Shown one piece after another: positions 29,022 through 37,790 of a stretch of 52,614 nt of DNA. The notes under the pieces were generated by a model. It did not search any database, was not told where the DNA came from, and saw only the letters and a list, made by a program, of their open reading frames with translations. Origin of the DNA: Oscillospiraceae bacterium (lineage in GTDB: Bacteria > Bacillota > Clostridia > Oscillospirales > Ruminococcaceae). The DNA lies in NCBI GenBank assembly GCA_029007035.1, contig JAQXHC010000044.1, positions 1 to 52,614 of the forward strand. The letters run 5' to 3'. Position 1 is the stretch's first letter, and the number at the start of each line of letters is the position of its first letter. The position numbers and the translations under genes are program-made.

Positions 29022-29594
29022 TCAGTGTTCATTTTTTTGATTTTTTCTCAATTCTCTGACTTTTGAATGAATATACGCAAAGGTATAATCCTCTCCTTTT
29101 TCGGAGAGCATCGTAAGCAGAAACTCAATTTGGTCGGAAGTAGACTGTGCAATCATCAATCGGTTTGACTTACCTCGCAGGAAATATTCGAGAGAAGAAC
29201 TATCATTATACTTTTCCTTATTGTAGGTCTTGGATGCGGCAACACGATCACAGAACATCTCATACACAAAAATATCGGGCATAGGTACAGGTTCAAGCCT
29301 GCGGGTCTTTGGGTTATAATCCGTCCAGAATTCGAAATGATGTCTGTTCCTGCCTTTATGATGCATCCATGCCCGTGAGTAACCAACATTCTCGCGCTCC
29401 ATTTCGTTCGGGCTCCTCGTGCCCTGATAATACTTTACACCGGGAATGAACTCTGTCGGTGAGAATTTGGAAAGATCGTGAACAAGTCCTCTCCAAACAA
29501 TTCCTGCCTTAATGCAATGAACAAGCACTCGATGACGATGGATGGTAACTGTTGCAAGATGTCCAAAAAAGTTATGCAGAATATTAACCTTCAT
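29022..29594 (-). CDS. DUF5662 family protein
   Basis: The 190-residue soluble protein is rich in His, Tyr and Arg and matches the DUF5662 type: HRHRVLVHCIKAG, LVHDLSKFSPTEF, then SRAWMHHKGRNRHHFEFW. The His/Asp pattern (HxxD, HH...H) resembles an HD-like metal-binding site. The activity is unknown to me. It starts 11 bp inside the end of the LacI-type regulator and lacks a strong ribosome binding site, so the two are likely co-translated. Confidence 0.8.
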   Translation of the reverse strand: MKVNILHNFFGHLATVTIHRHRVLVHCIKAGIVWRGLVHDLSKFSPTEFIPGVKYYQGTRSPNEMERENVGYSRAWMHHKGRNRHHFEFWTDYNPKTRRLEPVPMPDIFVYEMFCDRVAASKTYNKEKYNDSSSLEYFLRGKSNRLMIAQSTSDQIEFLLTMLSEKGEDYTFAYIHSKVRELRKNQKNEH

Positions 29595-30636
29595 TTATTT
29601 TATCACCGTAACTTCCCCTTATATTGAAAACTGATTCTTTTTCAATCAATCTGCCCATTATGATTCGTCTGCCTTCACGATAACTTGGATTTATCAGCTT
29701 CTTTGCCATGATTTCAACAGACACCTCTGCCATTTTGTCGATATCAACCTCGATGGTCGTAATGGTCGGTACACAGATGCTTGACACAGTGTAATTATCG
29801 TAACCAACCACAGAAATATCTTCGGGAATACGTATTCCTTTTGATTTGAGCGCAGATATTACGCGAAATGCAGTTTCATCACAATTGCAGACAAACGCTG
29901 TTGGAAGCTCCTCCGGAAAGGTTATATTATCAAAAAGCTTACCATATTCGTCACGGTCATCGATCGTCCATTCGTAACGGTATTCAAGATTATTTTCCAT
30001 GATACATTTTACATAACCGAGAAAGCGGTCATGAATGCTGCTGGTTGCAGTCACATTTCCGAAAAATCCGATTTTCCGGTGCCCCATTTCAACAAGATAG
30101 TCTGTGAGCATATATCCGCCGTAGTAGCTGTCGGAATTCACTGAGTCAACATCAAATCTGTTATCGTAAAAATCCACGAAAATAAGCGGAATATCAATAC
30201 TGCTCAGCAATTCTATGTACATCCGGCGAATCTGACCAATTACGATAATTCCGTCAATTTTATTTTCAGTAATAATCTTTGGGAGAATTTTTTCCTTCTC
30301 GTTTTTGGCGGAAATACACTCGTAGATCGTATATACATTAAGCTCGGCGAGCTTATTTGATACAGAAGCTGTGAGCTCCCAGTAAAATGTTCCCCGATTT
30401 CCGACAAAGCGCTCAGAAGTAAGAATACCCACGTTTTTTCCAAGCTTCGGACGGTATGCGGTCTTTTTATCACTGCGGCTGCCTGACGGTTTATATCCCA
30501 TTTTTTCAGCCGTCTCGCAGATTTTCTTTCTTAAACTGTCGCTGACTCCGTCCCTGCCTGCAAGTGCATTTGACACAGTTACAACGCTGACCCCGATTTC
30601 TCGGGCTATGTCTGCCATTTTGATTCCGTTTTTCAT
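29584..30636 (-). CDS. LacI family transcriptional regulator
   Basis: The 350-residue protein has an N-terminal helix-turn-helix (KMADIAREIGVSVVTVSNALAGRDGVS, about 7-30) and a periplasmic-binding-protein-like sugar domain (about 60-335) with GHRKIGFFGN and PEDISVVGYDN. The start at 30636 has GAGG 5-6 bp upstream; a 10-residue longer frame lacks one. Its likely sugar and target operon are not obvious; the nearest carbohydrate genes are at 37791 and 45004-51762. An inverted pair of 10-bp boxes upstream may be its own operator. Confidence 0.93.
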   Translation of the reverse strand: MKNGIKMADIAREIGVSVVTVSNALAGRDGVSDSLRKKICETAEKMGYKPSGSRSDKKTAYRPKLGKNVGILTSERFVGNRGTFYWELTASVSNKLAELNVYTIYECISAKNEKEKILPKIITENKIDGIIVIGQIRRMYIELLSSIDIPLIFVDFYDNRFDVDSVNSDSYYGGYMLTDYLVEMGHRKIGFFGNVTATSSIHDRFLGYVKCIMENNLEYRYEWTIDDRDEYGKLFDNITFPEELPTAFVCNCDETAFRVISALKSKGIRIPEDISVVGYDNYTVSSICVPTITTIEVDIDKMAEVSVEIMAKKLINPSYREGRRIIMGRLIEKESVFNIRGSYGDKINEG

Positions 30637-30667
30637 ATAAACCTCTGTATAAATAATTGATACCAAT

Positions 30668-30716
30668 AAGGCAATACCGCATAAAAACCAAAGCTTTTAT
30701 TATACAGTATTGCCTT
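30668..30716. repeat. Inverted 10-bp boxes upstream of the LacI-type gene
   Basis: AAGGCAATAC (30668-30677) and its exact inverse GTATTGCCTT (30707-30716) flank a 29-bp AT-rich core holding a minus-strand TATAAT (30704-30699). The layout suits two half-sites around a promoter, or a leader stem. Confidence 0.55.
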
Positions 30717-30802
30717 AATTATAGCATAAATTAACTTAAAAATAAAGCAGTAAAATATAATTTCGTTGTTTTGCACTGATTAAGTTTCCGAATATGTGCA
30801 GA

Positions 30803-31000
30803 TTATCCAAGATATTCCGACACATCATCAGCAAGATACGGATAAAGCAGGTTATATGCCTCAAGTTGGTCATTTTCATTTCCGCCGTTTGGAATCAGTC
30901 CTGTCATGTCTCCTGACGATGCAGGCGGACAGCTCATTTTTATAAGGTTATCATCTTCATCACTGTCAAATAATGGACGTTCAGGTTTATTTTTCAGCAT
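30803..31000 (-). CDS. Unrecognised 65-residue acidic protein
   Basis: The short frame encodes a basic start (MLKNKPERPLF), an acidic run (DSDEDDNLIK), a Cys-Pro-Pro-Ala-Ser-Ser segment and an acidic Tyr/Leu-rich tail ending EYLG. CGGGAG lies about 10 bp before the ATG at 31000; the in-frame ATG at 31009 overlaps that site, so 31000 is preferred. A weak TTGCAT/TAATAA promoter may lie near 31050-31075 on the minus strand. There is no transmembrane segment or signal. I do not recognise it; it could be a small regulatory or precursor peptide. Confidence 0.5.
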   Translation of the reverse strand: MLKNKPERPLFDSDEDDNLIKMSCPPASSGDMTGLIPNGGNENDQLEAYNLLYPYLADDVSEYLG

Positions 31001-31121
31001 TTTTATCATCTCCCGAAAATATTATCGCTTGATGATTTATTATTATTCCAGGTCTGAAAATGCAATTTTTACAAAAAAATGCTCCGAAGCCAAAGGATTG
31101 CACTGATATAGAAGTATTTAA

Positions 31122-31160
31122 GCCATAGTATTTCTGATCTAAAGTCAGAAGTACTATGGC
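31122..31160. repeat. Long inverted repeat beside the 31254 promoter
   Basis: A 16-bp stem (31122-31137 with 31145-31160, one G-U) with a 7-nt loop. Neither side has a T run, so it is not a plain terminator. It ends 7 bp before the -35 element of the next promoter. Confidence 0.7.
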
Positions 31161-31167
31161 GTTTCTG

Positions 31168-31196
31168 TTGACAATGGGGCTGCGTTATGCTATAAT
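31168..31196 (+). promoter_or_regulatory. Consensus promoter of the 31254-32001 gene pair
   Basis: Perfect TTGACA (31168-31173), 17-bp spacer and perfect TATAAT (31191-31196), about 57 bp before the start codon. Confidence 0.9.
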
Positions 31197-31253
31197 AATT
31201 ACTAATATAAATCGGAATTTAAGCAATCGAGAATTAAAAGTAAGGAGAAAAAA

Positions 31254-31511
31254 ATGAAACCAGATATTACAATTGGAGAAAGAATGCTTTTATCATATAT
31301 TAAGAGTATACCTGCTTTACATATGGGTTCTAAAAATCTTGTTTATTTAGAGCATTATATACATGGTTATGATAATCTTGTGCATAAAGTTTTAGCAGGA
31401 GATTGGCTAGTAGATGCAACTGAAGAATCTTGTGAAGCCAATAAGAATACTATTATGTTAATCATAGCTCAGTCTCCACTTCTGGTTGCAGTAAAGAACT
31501 ATGATGAATAA
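31254..31511 (+). CDS. Unrecognised 85-residue protein
   Basis: A strong AAGGAG lies 7-8 bp before the ATG and a perfect promoter lies upstream, so this is very probably expressed. The protein is soluble, with hydrophobic stretches around LLSYIKSIPALHM and TIMLIIAQSPLLVAV. I recognise no family. The DNA is clearly more AT-rich and uses AGA, TTA and ATA more than its neighbours, which suggests acquisition from elsewhere. Its stop lies 11 bp inside the next gene, so the two form a coupled pair. Confidence 0.7.
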   Translation: MKPDITIGERMLLSYIKSIPALHMGSKNLVYLEHYIHGYDNLVHKVLAGDWLVDATEESCEANKNTIMLIIAQSPLLVAVKNYDE

Positions 31512-32001
31512 GAAAGTCCAAAGCCGTTGTTACGAAACTGCCCATGATGAAAATCTATTTATAGCGAAGCTCCTTGGTATCGTTACTATTTGTATTTCTC
31601 TATTCTACACAATAAGAGGAATGTTTATGGGCAAAACTATAGCAAGAGGAATTATTAAATCATGGGTTTCTGGGTGGGGAATAGTACTATTATTGTTTGT
31701 TATACTTACTGCTCTGATATTTTTTCTTGATTGGCTGCTGTATTCATGTGTAAAAAAAATAGTAATACGTAAAGGCGAGGCTCATTCAGCGATAGTCGCC
31801 TCTGAAATTGAAGTTAGACATGCACACAAAGGGGCTGTTTATCGAAGTTGGAAATATGTAATAGAGCTTGAGGACTATTCAACATATTTAAGTACTGCCT
31901 ATACAAGTCAGATACCTTTAAGAAAAAAATGCACAGTATATGTACTGGGTTCAAAGTGCATAATTACTAGTTTTGAGACTGATAGAACACTCTATCTATG
32001 A
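31501..32001 (+). CDS. Unrecognised membrane protein with two transmembrane helices
   Basis: The 166-residue product has two hydrophobic segments, about 22-42 (FIAKLLGIVTICISLFYTI) and about 57-82 (GWGIVLLLFVILTALIFFL), then an 80-residue polar C-terminal domain with predicted strands (YVIELEDYSTYLSTAY, KKCTVYVLGSKCIIT). This layout resembles DUF3592-type small membrane proteins, but the match is weak. It overlaps the previous gene by 11 bp and shares its AT-rich composition. The pairing of a small soluble and a small membrane protein would suit a defence or immunity pair, but nothing in the sequence proves it. Confidence 0.7.
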   Translation: MMNKKVQSRCYETAHDENLFIAKLLGIVTICISLFYTIRGMFMGKTIARGIIKSWVSGWGIVLLLFVILTALIFFLDWLLYSCVKKIVIRKGEAHSAIVASEIEVRHAHKGAVYRSWKYVIELEDYSTYLSTAYTSQIPLRKKCTVYVLGSKCIITSFETDRTLYL

Positions 32002-32115
32002 TGACTGATAATCCTTTCCTTTTCCACTTAGCCTAATAATCCACAAGATAAACTTCTTCTGTAAATTCCAATTTGCAGAGCAGTTTAATTCTGATTAAAC
32101 TTAGTAACCGTATAA

Positions 32116-32155
32116 AAACACGATGCCCCGAAGCATTTTTAACCGCTTCGGGGCA
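32116..32155 (-). terminator. Terminator of the ymfF-ymfH-lgt-folD operon
   Basis: A perfect 11-bp stem (32124-32134 with 32145-32155) is followed on the minus strand by TCGTGTTTTTA. It lies about 60 bp after the folD stop. Confidence 0.85.
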
Positions 32156-32217
32156 AAACTTCTATATGGGTATCTGTCTAATTATCGGTTTTTTTCAGAT
32201 TGAATGCGGATATGCCG

Positions 32218-33072
32218 TCAGATACCAGCCTGCTGCTTAGCGGCAGTTAGAGTATTTCTCATCAACATAGAAATCGTCATAGGTCCGACTCCACCCGGAA
32301 CAGGAGTAATATAAGAAGCAACCTTTTCAGCACTCTCGAATTCGACATCGCCGCAGAGCTTTCCATTTTCAAGGCGATTCATTCCAACATCGATTACAAC
32401 TGCACCCGGCTTAATCATGTCGCCTGTAACAAAATTAGCTCTGCCCACTGCAACAACGAGTATATCAGCACGCTGACAGATTTCTTTAAGATTCTGAGTC
32501 TTTGAATGGCAAATTGTAACCGTTCCGCTCTTGTGAAGCAGAAGCATTGCCATCGGCTTACCGACGATATTGCTCCGTCCGATTACAACACAGGTCTTTC
32601 CGCTGATTTCCGTGCCGGTCGAAGCGATAAGTTCCATAACTCCGGCTGGCGTGCAAGGCAGGAACGAGTAATCGCCAATCATTATTTTACCGACATTTAC
32701 AGGATGAAATGCATCAACATCTTTTTCAGGAGAAATTGCGTTGATAATTGCCGTCTCATTGATATGCTTCGGAAGCGGAAGCTGAACGAGGATTCCGTTT
32801 ACTCTGACATCACGGTTAAGTACATTCACAAGATCAAGGAGCTGCTCTTCTGTTGTATTTTCATCAAGAGCGTACTCAAATGACTGAAATCCGACCTCCT
32901 CGCATGCCTTTTTTTTATTGTTAACATATACTCTCGACGCAGGATTGTTTCCGACAATTACTACAGCAAGTCCGACCTTCAGTCCCCTGCTGTCGCGAAG
33001 CTGTGCTGTCTCCTCTGCAACCGCTTTTCTTACGCTTGCCGATACTTCCTTGCCATTAATTATCTGTGCCAT
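32218..33072 (-). CDS. folD: Bifunctional methylene-THF dehydrogenase/cyclohydrolase FolD
   Basis: FolD interconverts methylene-, methenyl- and 10-formyl-THF using NADP. The 284-residue protein carries [17 protein letters not shown] (catalytic Lys), [19 protein letters not shown] and the C-terminal [10 protein letters not shown]. The start is 33072, with AGGAGG 9 bp upstream. The frame continues 64 more residues upstream, but that stretch is Lys/Gln-rich and is the lgt 3' end read out of frame. It overlaps lgt by 17 bp. Confidence 0.96.
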   Translation of the reverse strand: MAQIINGKEVSASVRKAVAEETAQLRDSRGLKVGLAVVIVGNNPASRVYVNNKKKACEEVGFQSFEYALDENTTEEQLLDLVNVLNRDVRVNGILVQLPLPKHINETAIINAISPEKDVDAFHPVNVGKIMIGDYSFLPCTPAGVMELIASTGTEISGKTCVVIGRSNIVGKPMAMLLLHKSGTVTICHSKTQNLKEICQRADILVVAVGRANFVTGDMIKPGAVVIDVGMNRLENGKLCGDVEFESAEKVASYITPVPGGVGPMTISMLMRNTLTAAKQQAGI

Positions 33073-34156
33073 TTTCATTTTCCTCCTGAACTGTTTTTTC
33101 GTTGCTTTCATCTGTATTGTTTTTTTCAGAATCGTCTGTTTTATTATCTTCGGATTCTTCTGATTTATTGCCATTTTCAGCCTTTTTAGAACCTGCTTTT
33201 TCGGCTTTAAGACGTGTTTCTTCAATAAGCATTGCAGATTCCTCTGTATTGCAGTAGAGAACATATCTTTCCGGATCTCTCCGAACCCGTGACATCATCA
33301 CAACCATAAGTATAACCGCTGTTAAAACTAGGACTGCCGAAAGAGCCTGAGAAATACGGAGACTGCCGAACATAAGACTGTCGGTTCTGAGTCCCTCAAC
33401 CACGAATCGCTCCGAACCGTACCATATAAGATAGGAGAGGAATACCTGTCCGTCAAATTTTCTGTGCTTTGCTATTAAAGTCAGAACTGCGACTCCCAGC
33501 AGACACCATACCGATTCGTAAAGAAAGCATGGGTGGACTGCGTATTCCATTGACATATCGGCAAGTCCGTTAAGATACATATCGCCGTCAGTGAAATAGG
33601 CTTCATTTCTGATTACCTGCTGAATCGTTCCGCCTGTCATGGCGAAAAGATTGTCTGTATTCGTACCGAAGGCTTCCTGATTAACATAATTACCCCATCG
33701 TCCGATTCCCTGCCCGATGAGAAAACCGATTGACGCTATATCGAGCATCGGGAGTTTCCGAACCTTCCTGAAATGACATATAATCAGTCCGATAAGTATA
33801 GCACCTATCAGACCACCGTATATCGCAAGTCCTCCGTTTCTGAAATTGAGAATCGCCTTAATATCACCCTTATACTCGTCCCATTTCATTGCTACATAAT
33901 AGGTTCTCGCACCAATCATTCCGCCAATGACTCCGCCGATCACAACATCGATTACCCTGTCGGGGTCGAGTCCGAATTTCTTCATCTTCGGCATACAGTA
34001 AAGTATCGCTGCTATCAGTCCGATTGCAATTATGATTCCGTACCACTGAACCGAGATATTTCCGATTGTAAATGCGGTCGGGTTAATATGAAATCTCCAG
34101 CCAAGATTCGGAAAATATATTTCATATGGGTCTGTTATTATTTCAACCGGTTTCAT
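33056..34156 (-). CDS. lgt: Prolipoprotein diacylglyceryl transferase with acidic tail
   Basis: Lgt adds diacylglycerol to the lipobox Cys of lipoproteins such as the GH5 protein in this window. About seven transmembrane segments are visible; the signature [13 protein letters not shown] is intact, and [12 protein letters not shown] and [12 protein letters not shown] precede it. The last 60 or so residues form an unusual tail rich in Glu, Asp, Asn, Ser and Lys that is absent from ordinary Lgt. GGAGGGAG precedes the ATG, which overlaps the ymfH stop as ATGA. Confidence 0.95.
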   Translation of the reverse strand: MKPVEIITDPYEIYFPNLGWRFHINPTAFTIGNISVQWYGIIIAIGLIAAILYCMPKMKKFGLDPDRVIDVVIGGVIGGMIGARTYYVAMKWDEYKGDIKAILNFRNGGLAIYGGLIGAILIGLIICHFRKVRKLPMLDIASIGFLIGQGIGRWGNYVNQEAFGTNTDNLFAMTGGTIQQVIRNEAYFTDGDMYLNGLADMSMEYAVHPCFLYESVWCLLGVAVLTLIAKHRKFDGQVFLSYLIWYGSERFVVEGLRTDSLMFGSLRISQALSAVLVLTAVILMVVMMSRVRRDPERYVLYCNTEESAMLIEETRLKAEKAGSKKAENGNKSEESEDNKTDDSEKNNTDESNEKTVQEENENGTDN

Positions 34157-35433
34157 TTTTCTGCTCCCTCCACTACCGACATTACAAATCTTTCCTCAAC
34201 AAGCTCATTCCGGATAAATTCAAGACTCTCAGCATTTGTTGTTTCAGAAAGAATATCCATCATATCAAACGGTTCCGCATCAGACATTGCTGCATTTATC
34301 ATCAGATTTGCCACTGCTTCGACGTTATTCAGCTCGCGGACGAGATTACCATAGACGGTTTTCTTGATACGCTGAAAATCTTTTTCGGGAATTCCGTCAG
34401 AACATATCTTTTTCAGCTCTGCAAAAAGCTCACTGCGAACCCTTTCGGGATCGGAGGATTCTCCGCTGAAAATCACTGAAAAATAGCCGTCTCCACAGAA
34501 AACCTCTGTTCCGAATGTAGAATTAATCAGCTCGTTCCGGAGCAGTCTCTGATACAGATCCGATGAAACATCCGAAATTATTTCAGCAGCGAGAGTTGCA
34601 CAGACAACTTTTTTCAGCCTTTCAGCTCCATCGCAGGGGGCACACTTGCATCCAATATTGAAAATCGGTGTTCCAACGGGCTGAGTTTCATGTATTTCAG
34701 CCATAACTATTTCCGCTGGCTCGTCAGGAGAAACGGTCTCCAGACCCTTATCTTCGCATGGTTTAAGGCATTCGTCGCATATTTTAAGCACCTTATCAGC
34801 ACTTATATTTCCGGCAATGGAAAGCACCATGTTGTTTAGGTTATAAAACGTATTATAGCACTTATACAGCAGATCAGCATCAATTTCAGCTATGCTCTCG
34901 ACTGTACCGGCGATGTCGATTTTGACCGGATGATTGTGGTACATTCCCCTGAGCAGATTGAAGAAAACTCTCCACTCGGGATTATCGTTGCACATCTTGA
35001 TTTCCTGACCGATAATTCCCTGCTCTTTAGCAACACTCGCCTCGGTGAAATAAGGCTTCTGAACAAAGTCGAGGAGGATTTTAAGCGATTCCTCATAATT
35101 TGCTGAGCAGCTGAACAGATAACAGGTCTTGTCAAAGGAGGTAAAAGCGTTTGCATTCGCCCCTGTTGCCGCATAGAGCTGGAAAACATCGCAGTCTTCA
35201 TTCTCAAAAAGCTTGTGCTCAAGGAAGTGAGCAATTCCCTCGGGAACTGTGGTGTAGTCATTATCTTCCTTGGTCTTGAACGTCGTGTTGATTGAGCCGT
35301 ATTTCGTTCCGAAAAGAGCTTCAACACTGCTGTAGCCGTTCATCTCACATATATAGATATCAAGTCCGCTTGGATGTTTGACATAGATACAGCTGTCTCC
35401 GGTTGCAGAGCTTTTAAGAATCTTCCTCTCCAT
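34153..35433 (-). CDS. M16 family zinc peptidase, YmfH type
   Basis: The 426-residue protein has the inverted zinc motif HFLEH (near residue 69) with a downstream Glu in the KEQGIIGQEIKM region, as in active M16 subunits. The partner gene just upstream encodes a non-zinc-binding M16 protein, so the two probably form one heterodimeric peptidase. NCBI-type annotation links such pairs (YmfF/YmfH) to the modification of elongation factor P, which is an association rather than a proven role. Its ATG shares one base with the ymfF stop (TAATG). Confidence 0.92.
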   Translation of the reverse strand: MERKILKSSATGDSCIYVKHPSGLDIYICEMNGYSSVEALFGTKYGSINTTFKTKEDNDYTTVPEGIAHFLEHKLFENEDCDVFQLYAATGANANAFTSFDKTCYLFSCSANYEESLKILLDFVQKPYFTEASVAKEQGIIGQEIKMCNDNPEWRVFFNLLRGMYHNHPVKIDIAGTVESIAEIDADLLYKCYNTFYNLNNMVLSIAGNISADKVLKICDECLKPCEDKGLETVSPDEPAEIVMAEIHETQPVGTPIFNIGCKCAPCDGAERLKKVVCATLAAEIISDVSSDLYQRLLRNELINSTFGTEVFCGDGYFSVIFSGESSDPERVRSELFAELKKICSDGIPEKDFQRIKKTVYGNLVRELNNVEAVANLMINAAMSDAEPFDMMDILSETTNAESLEFIRNELVEERFVMSVVEGAEK

Positions 35434-36704
35434 TATTCTTTCGCCTCCTTATTGTACATGATATAGATACTGTCGGTCTTAACCGATTTTGCAGCTTCGA
35501 TAATACGTTCTCTTGTGACAGTTCTGTAAAGTTCAGACTGCTGCTCAGGAGTTATTATTCTGCCCTCACAGAAGCGCTCGAAATACCACGAAACGTATGA
35601 GCTGTGAGTATCACCAACACCGGAAAGAGCATTCTCTATACTTAACAGTGCACTGTCAAGCTCCTCGTTGGTGAAATTACCGTTCCGGATTTCGTCCAGC
35701 TGGAATTGAATTTCCTTTTCAGCCTTTTCGATATTTCCGCGCTCAACTCCGCAGTCAACCATGAGCGCAGACTTCGATGCGATATTTCTGCAAGCGCAGT
35801 AATAGCAAAGACTGAGCTTCTCGCGCACATTCATGAAAAGCTTTGAGACAGGAGTTCCGCCGAAAATCATTGACATAAGCTTTATGGCATAAGTATCATC
35901 AGAATCGGTTTTAAACGTCATGACCATTTTGCACTGATTTACATCAAGCTCGTCGGAGACTCTTTCAACTGACTGCTTAACCGGACTGGGAACATTGAAT
36001 TCATATTTGGCAGGACAGCGACTGAGTTTTGAAAATTCTGCCTTAAGTTTTTCGCCTACTGATTCATTCTCCTCAGGGGCAACATAGAAAATCTCTATCT
36101 GAGCGGTTTCAAGTATCTTACGATACGCGCTGCAGGCGGACGCTGAAGTTACCTTTTCGGCAGTCTCTCTTTCCCCGTAACATGAAAATCCGGCACCCTC
36201 GCCTTCAAAGGCTGTCTCTGACGCACGTGAAATCGCAAATCCACGCTTGTCATTGATTTCTGCTTCAATATGGTCAAGGAGATCCTTTTTTGTAATTTTG
36301 AACGATTCTTCGTCAAATCTGCCGTTATTCACATTCGGCTCAAAAATACATCCGCATACGAGATCGAGCATCTCTGCGGTAATATCCTCGCCATCAAGTG
36401 CATAACGGTTATTTATCCATGAGGAATTAATAGAAAGTATCTGCAAATCGCCTCTTTTACTTGCTCCGGAACTTAAAGACGCACCATAAAGTTCAGACAT
36501 ACGCTCATTCAGAGCCGCAAGCGTTCTGAACTTTGCCGAAGAAACCGAAAGTGCCCCGATTCCGACGACATTGGCGGCTGAATTCTGCTCGTCAAGCTGT
36601 GTTATAAAACGAACACTGATTGAATTTGTCTTGAACTTGCCATCGATGACAGTTGAAAATCCTATACCATCAGCAAGTTCGTTTCTGTTATATTTCATTG
36701 GCAT
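35433..36704 (-). CDS. M16 family inactive subunit, YmfF type
   Basis: The 423-residue protein is of M16 length and fold (KTNSISVRFITQLDEQNSA at the start, KLFMNVREKLSLCYYC in the C-terminal half) but has no HxxEH zinc site where the motif should be (ALSVSSAKFRTL region). This is the expected pattern for the non-catalytic partner. Two in-frame ATGs (36704 and 36698) stand after GGGAG; the first has a 5-bp and the second an 11-bp spacer. It opens the operon with ymfH, lgt and folD. Confidence 0.9.
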   Translation of the reverse strand: MPMKYNRNELADGIGFSTVIDGKFKTNSISVRFITQLDEQNSAANVVGIGALSVSSAKFRTLAALNERMSELYGASLSSGASKRGDLQILSINSSWINNRYALDGEDITAEMLDLVCGCIFEPNVNNGRFDEESFKITKKDLLDHIEAEINDKRGFAISRASETAFEGEGAGFSCYGERETAEKVTSASACSAYRKILETAQIEIFYVAPEENESVGEKLKAEFSKLSRCPAKYEFNVPSPVKQSVERVSDELDVNQCKMVMTFKTDSDDTYAIKLMSMIFGGTPVSKLFMNVREKLSLCYYCACRNIASKSALMVDCGVERGNIEKAEKEIQFQLDEIRNGNFTNEELDSALLSIENALSGVGDTHSSYVSWYFERFCEGRIITPEQQSELYRTVTRERIIEAAKSVKTDSIYIMYNKEAKE

Positions 36705-36755
36705 TTACACTCCCGAATTAAAACATATTACTATTTGAATTAAGTTTACCTGTTT

Positions 36756-36764
36756 ATTATAACA
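36756..36764 (-). promoter_or_regulatory. Extended -10 promoter of the ymfF operon
   Basis: On the minus strand TGTTATAAT (36764-36756) forms an extended -10; the -35 is poor (TGGTAA). Confidence 0.55.
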
Positions 36765-36815
36765 CACATCGTTATAAATTACCATAGTTTTTTGAAAAAT
36801 TTTCAGTTTGCAGAA

Positions 36816-36852
36816 CAAAAATATAACCCGAATTGAAATTTTCGGGTTATAT
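36816..36852 (-). terminator. Terminator after the Mrp-type gene
   Basis: A perfect 12-bp stem (36821-36832 with 36841-36852) with an 8-nt loop is followed on the minus strand by TTTTTG. Confidence 0.88.
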
Positions 36853-36864
36853 AATATAATTCAA

Positions 36865-37689
36865 TTAAAGCTTGTCTATAATATCAACCGCCGCATCAAT
36901 CCAATCGCCCTCAAACAACTCGATAGTACCGTTGTCGCACATCTTTGCAAGGTCTGTGCAAACAGGAATACGCGCAAGTACAGGCAGACTGTACTCGGAA
37001 GCGATTTCTTCAAGATGACTGTCACCGAAAACATTGATTTTCTTTCCGCAGTCGGGGCATTCGTAATAGCTCATATTCTCAATAATACCGAGTATCGGGA
37101 TATTCATGAGCTTCGCCATTTTTACGGCTTTTTCGACAATCATCGAAACAAGCTCCTGCGGCGATGTAACAATTACAATTCCGTCAACAGGAATCGACTG
37201 AAATACCGTAAGGGGAACGTCTCCTGTTCCCGGAGGCATATCCACAAAAAGGCAGTCAATATCTTTCCAGATTACATCAGTCCAGAACTGCTTAACAACA
37301 CCTGCAATAACAGGACCTCTCCATACAACCGGATCGGACTCGTTTTCAAGCAGCAGATTAACCGACATTACATCAATGCCCATTTTGCTTTTAACAGGAT
37401 AAATTCCGAACTCGCAGGCATCCGCCTTTGATTTGATTCCAAAAGCCTTTGGCACGGACGGACCGGTAATATCCGCATCGAGGATTCCGACATTCTTGTT
37501 AAGTCTCTGCATACCAACAGCAAGCAGCGACGAAACCATTGTCTTTCCTACGCCGCCTTTACCGCTTACAATACCGATTACCTTCCCGATTTTACTAAGC
37601 TTATTCGGCTCTTCGATGAAACTTTGCGGCTCCTGACGGCTGCCGCAGTTGCTTGAGCAGCTTGAGCAGTCATGTGTACAATCACTCAT
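36865..37689 (-). CDS. Mrp/NBP35-type P-loop ATPase, iron-sulfur carrier
   Basis: The 274-residue protein has a Cys-rich N-terminus (CTHDCSSCSSNC, residues 4-15) like NBP35, then the deviant Walker A GKGGVGKT, DADITGPS, and the DMPPGTGD switch. A CxxC pair in YYECPDCGK near residue 210 completes the scaffold. Such proteins assemble and carry Fe-S clusters. AAAGGAG lies 9 bp before the ATG. It is transcribed alone, between its own promoter and terminator. Confidence 0.95.
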   Translation of the reverse strand: MSDCTHDCSSCSSNCGSRQEPQSFIEEPNKLSKIGKVIGIVSGKGGVGKTMVSSLLAVGMQRLNKNVGILDADITGPSVPKAFGIKSKADACEFGIYPVKSKMGIDVMSVNLLLENESDPVVWRGPVIAGVVKQFWTDVIWKDIDCLFVDMPPGTGDVPLTVFQSIPVDGIVIVTSPQELVSMIVEKAVKMAKLMNIPILGIIENMSYYECPDCGKKINVFGDSHLEEIASEYSLPVLARIPVCTDLAKMCDNGTIELFEGDWIDAAVDIIDKL

Positions 37690-37721
37690 AATAAATATCT
37701 CCTTTAATAATTGCTGATATT

Positions 37722-37750
37722 ATTATACCACTTCATACCGGATAAGTCAA
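37722..37750 (-). promoter_or_regulatory. Promoter of the Mrp-type gene
   Basis: On the minus strand TTGACT (37750-37745), 17 bp and TATAAT (37727-37722), downstream of the GH5 stop. Confidence 0.82.
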
Positions 37751-37790
37751 CACCGTAAAACGCCGTCAAAGACTTTTATTGCGGAACTGT

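Noticed and set aside
33073-33264. A 64-residue Lys-rich N-terminal extension of FolD
   Set aside because: It is the lgt 3' end read in another frame; a strong AGGAGG supports the start at 33072 and FolD normally begins there.
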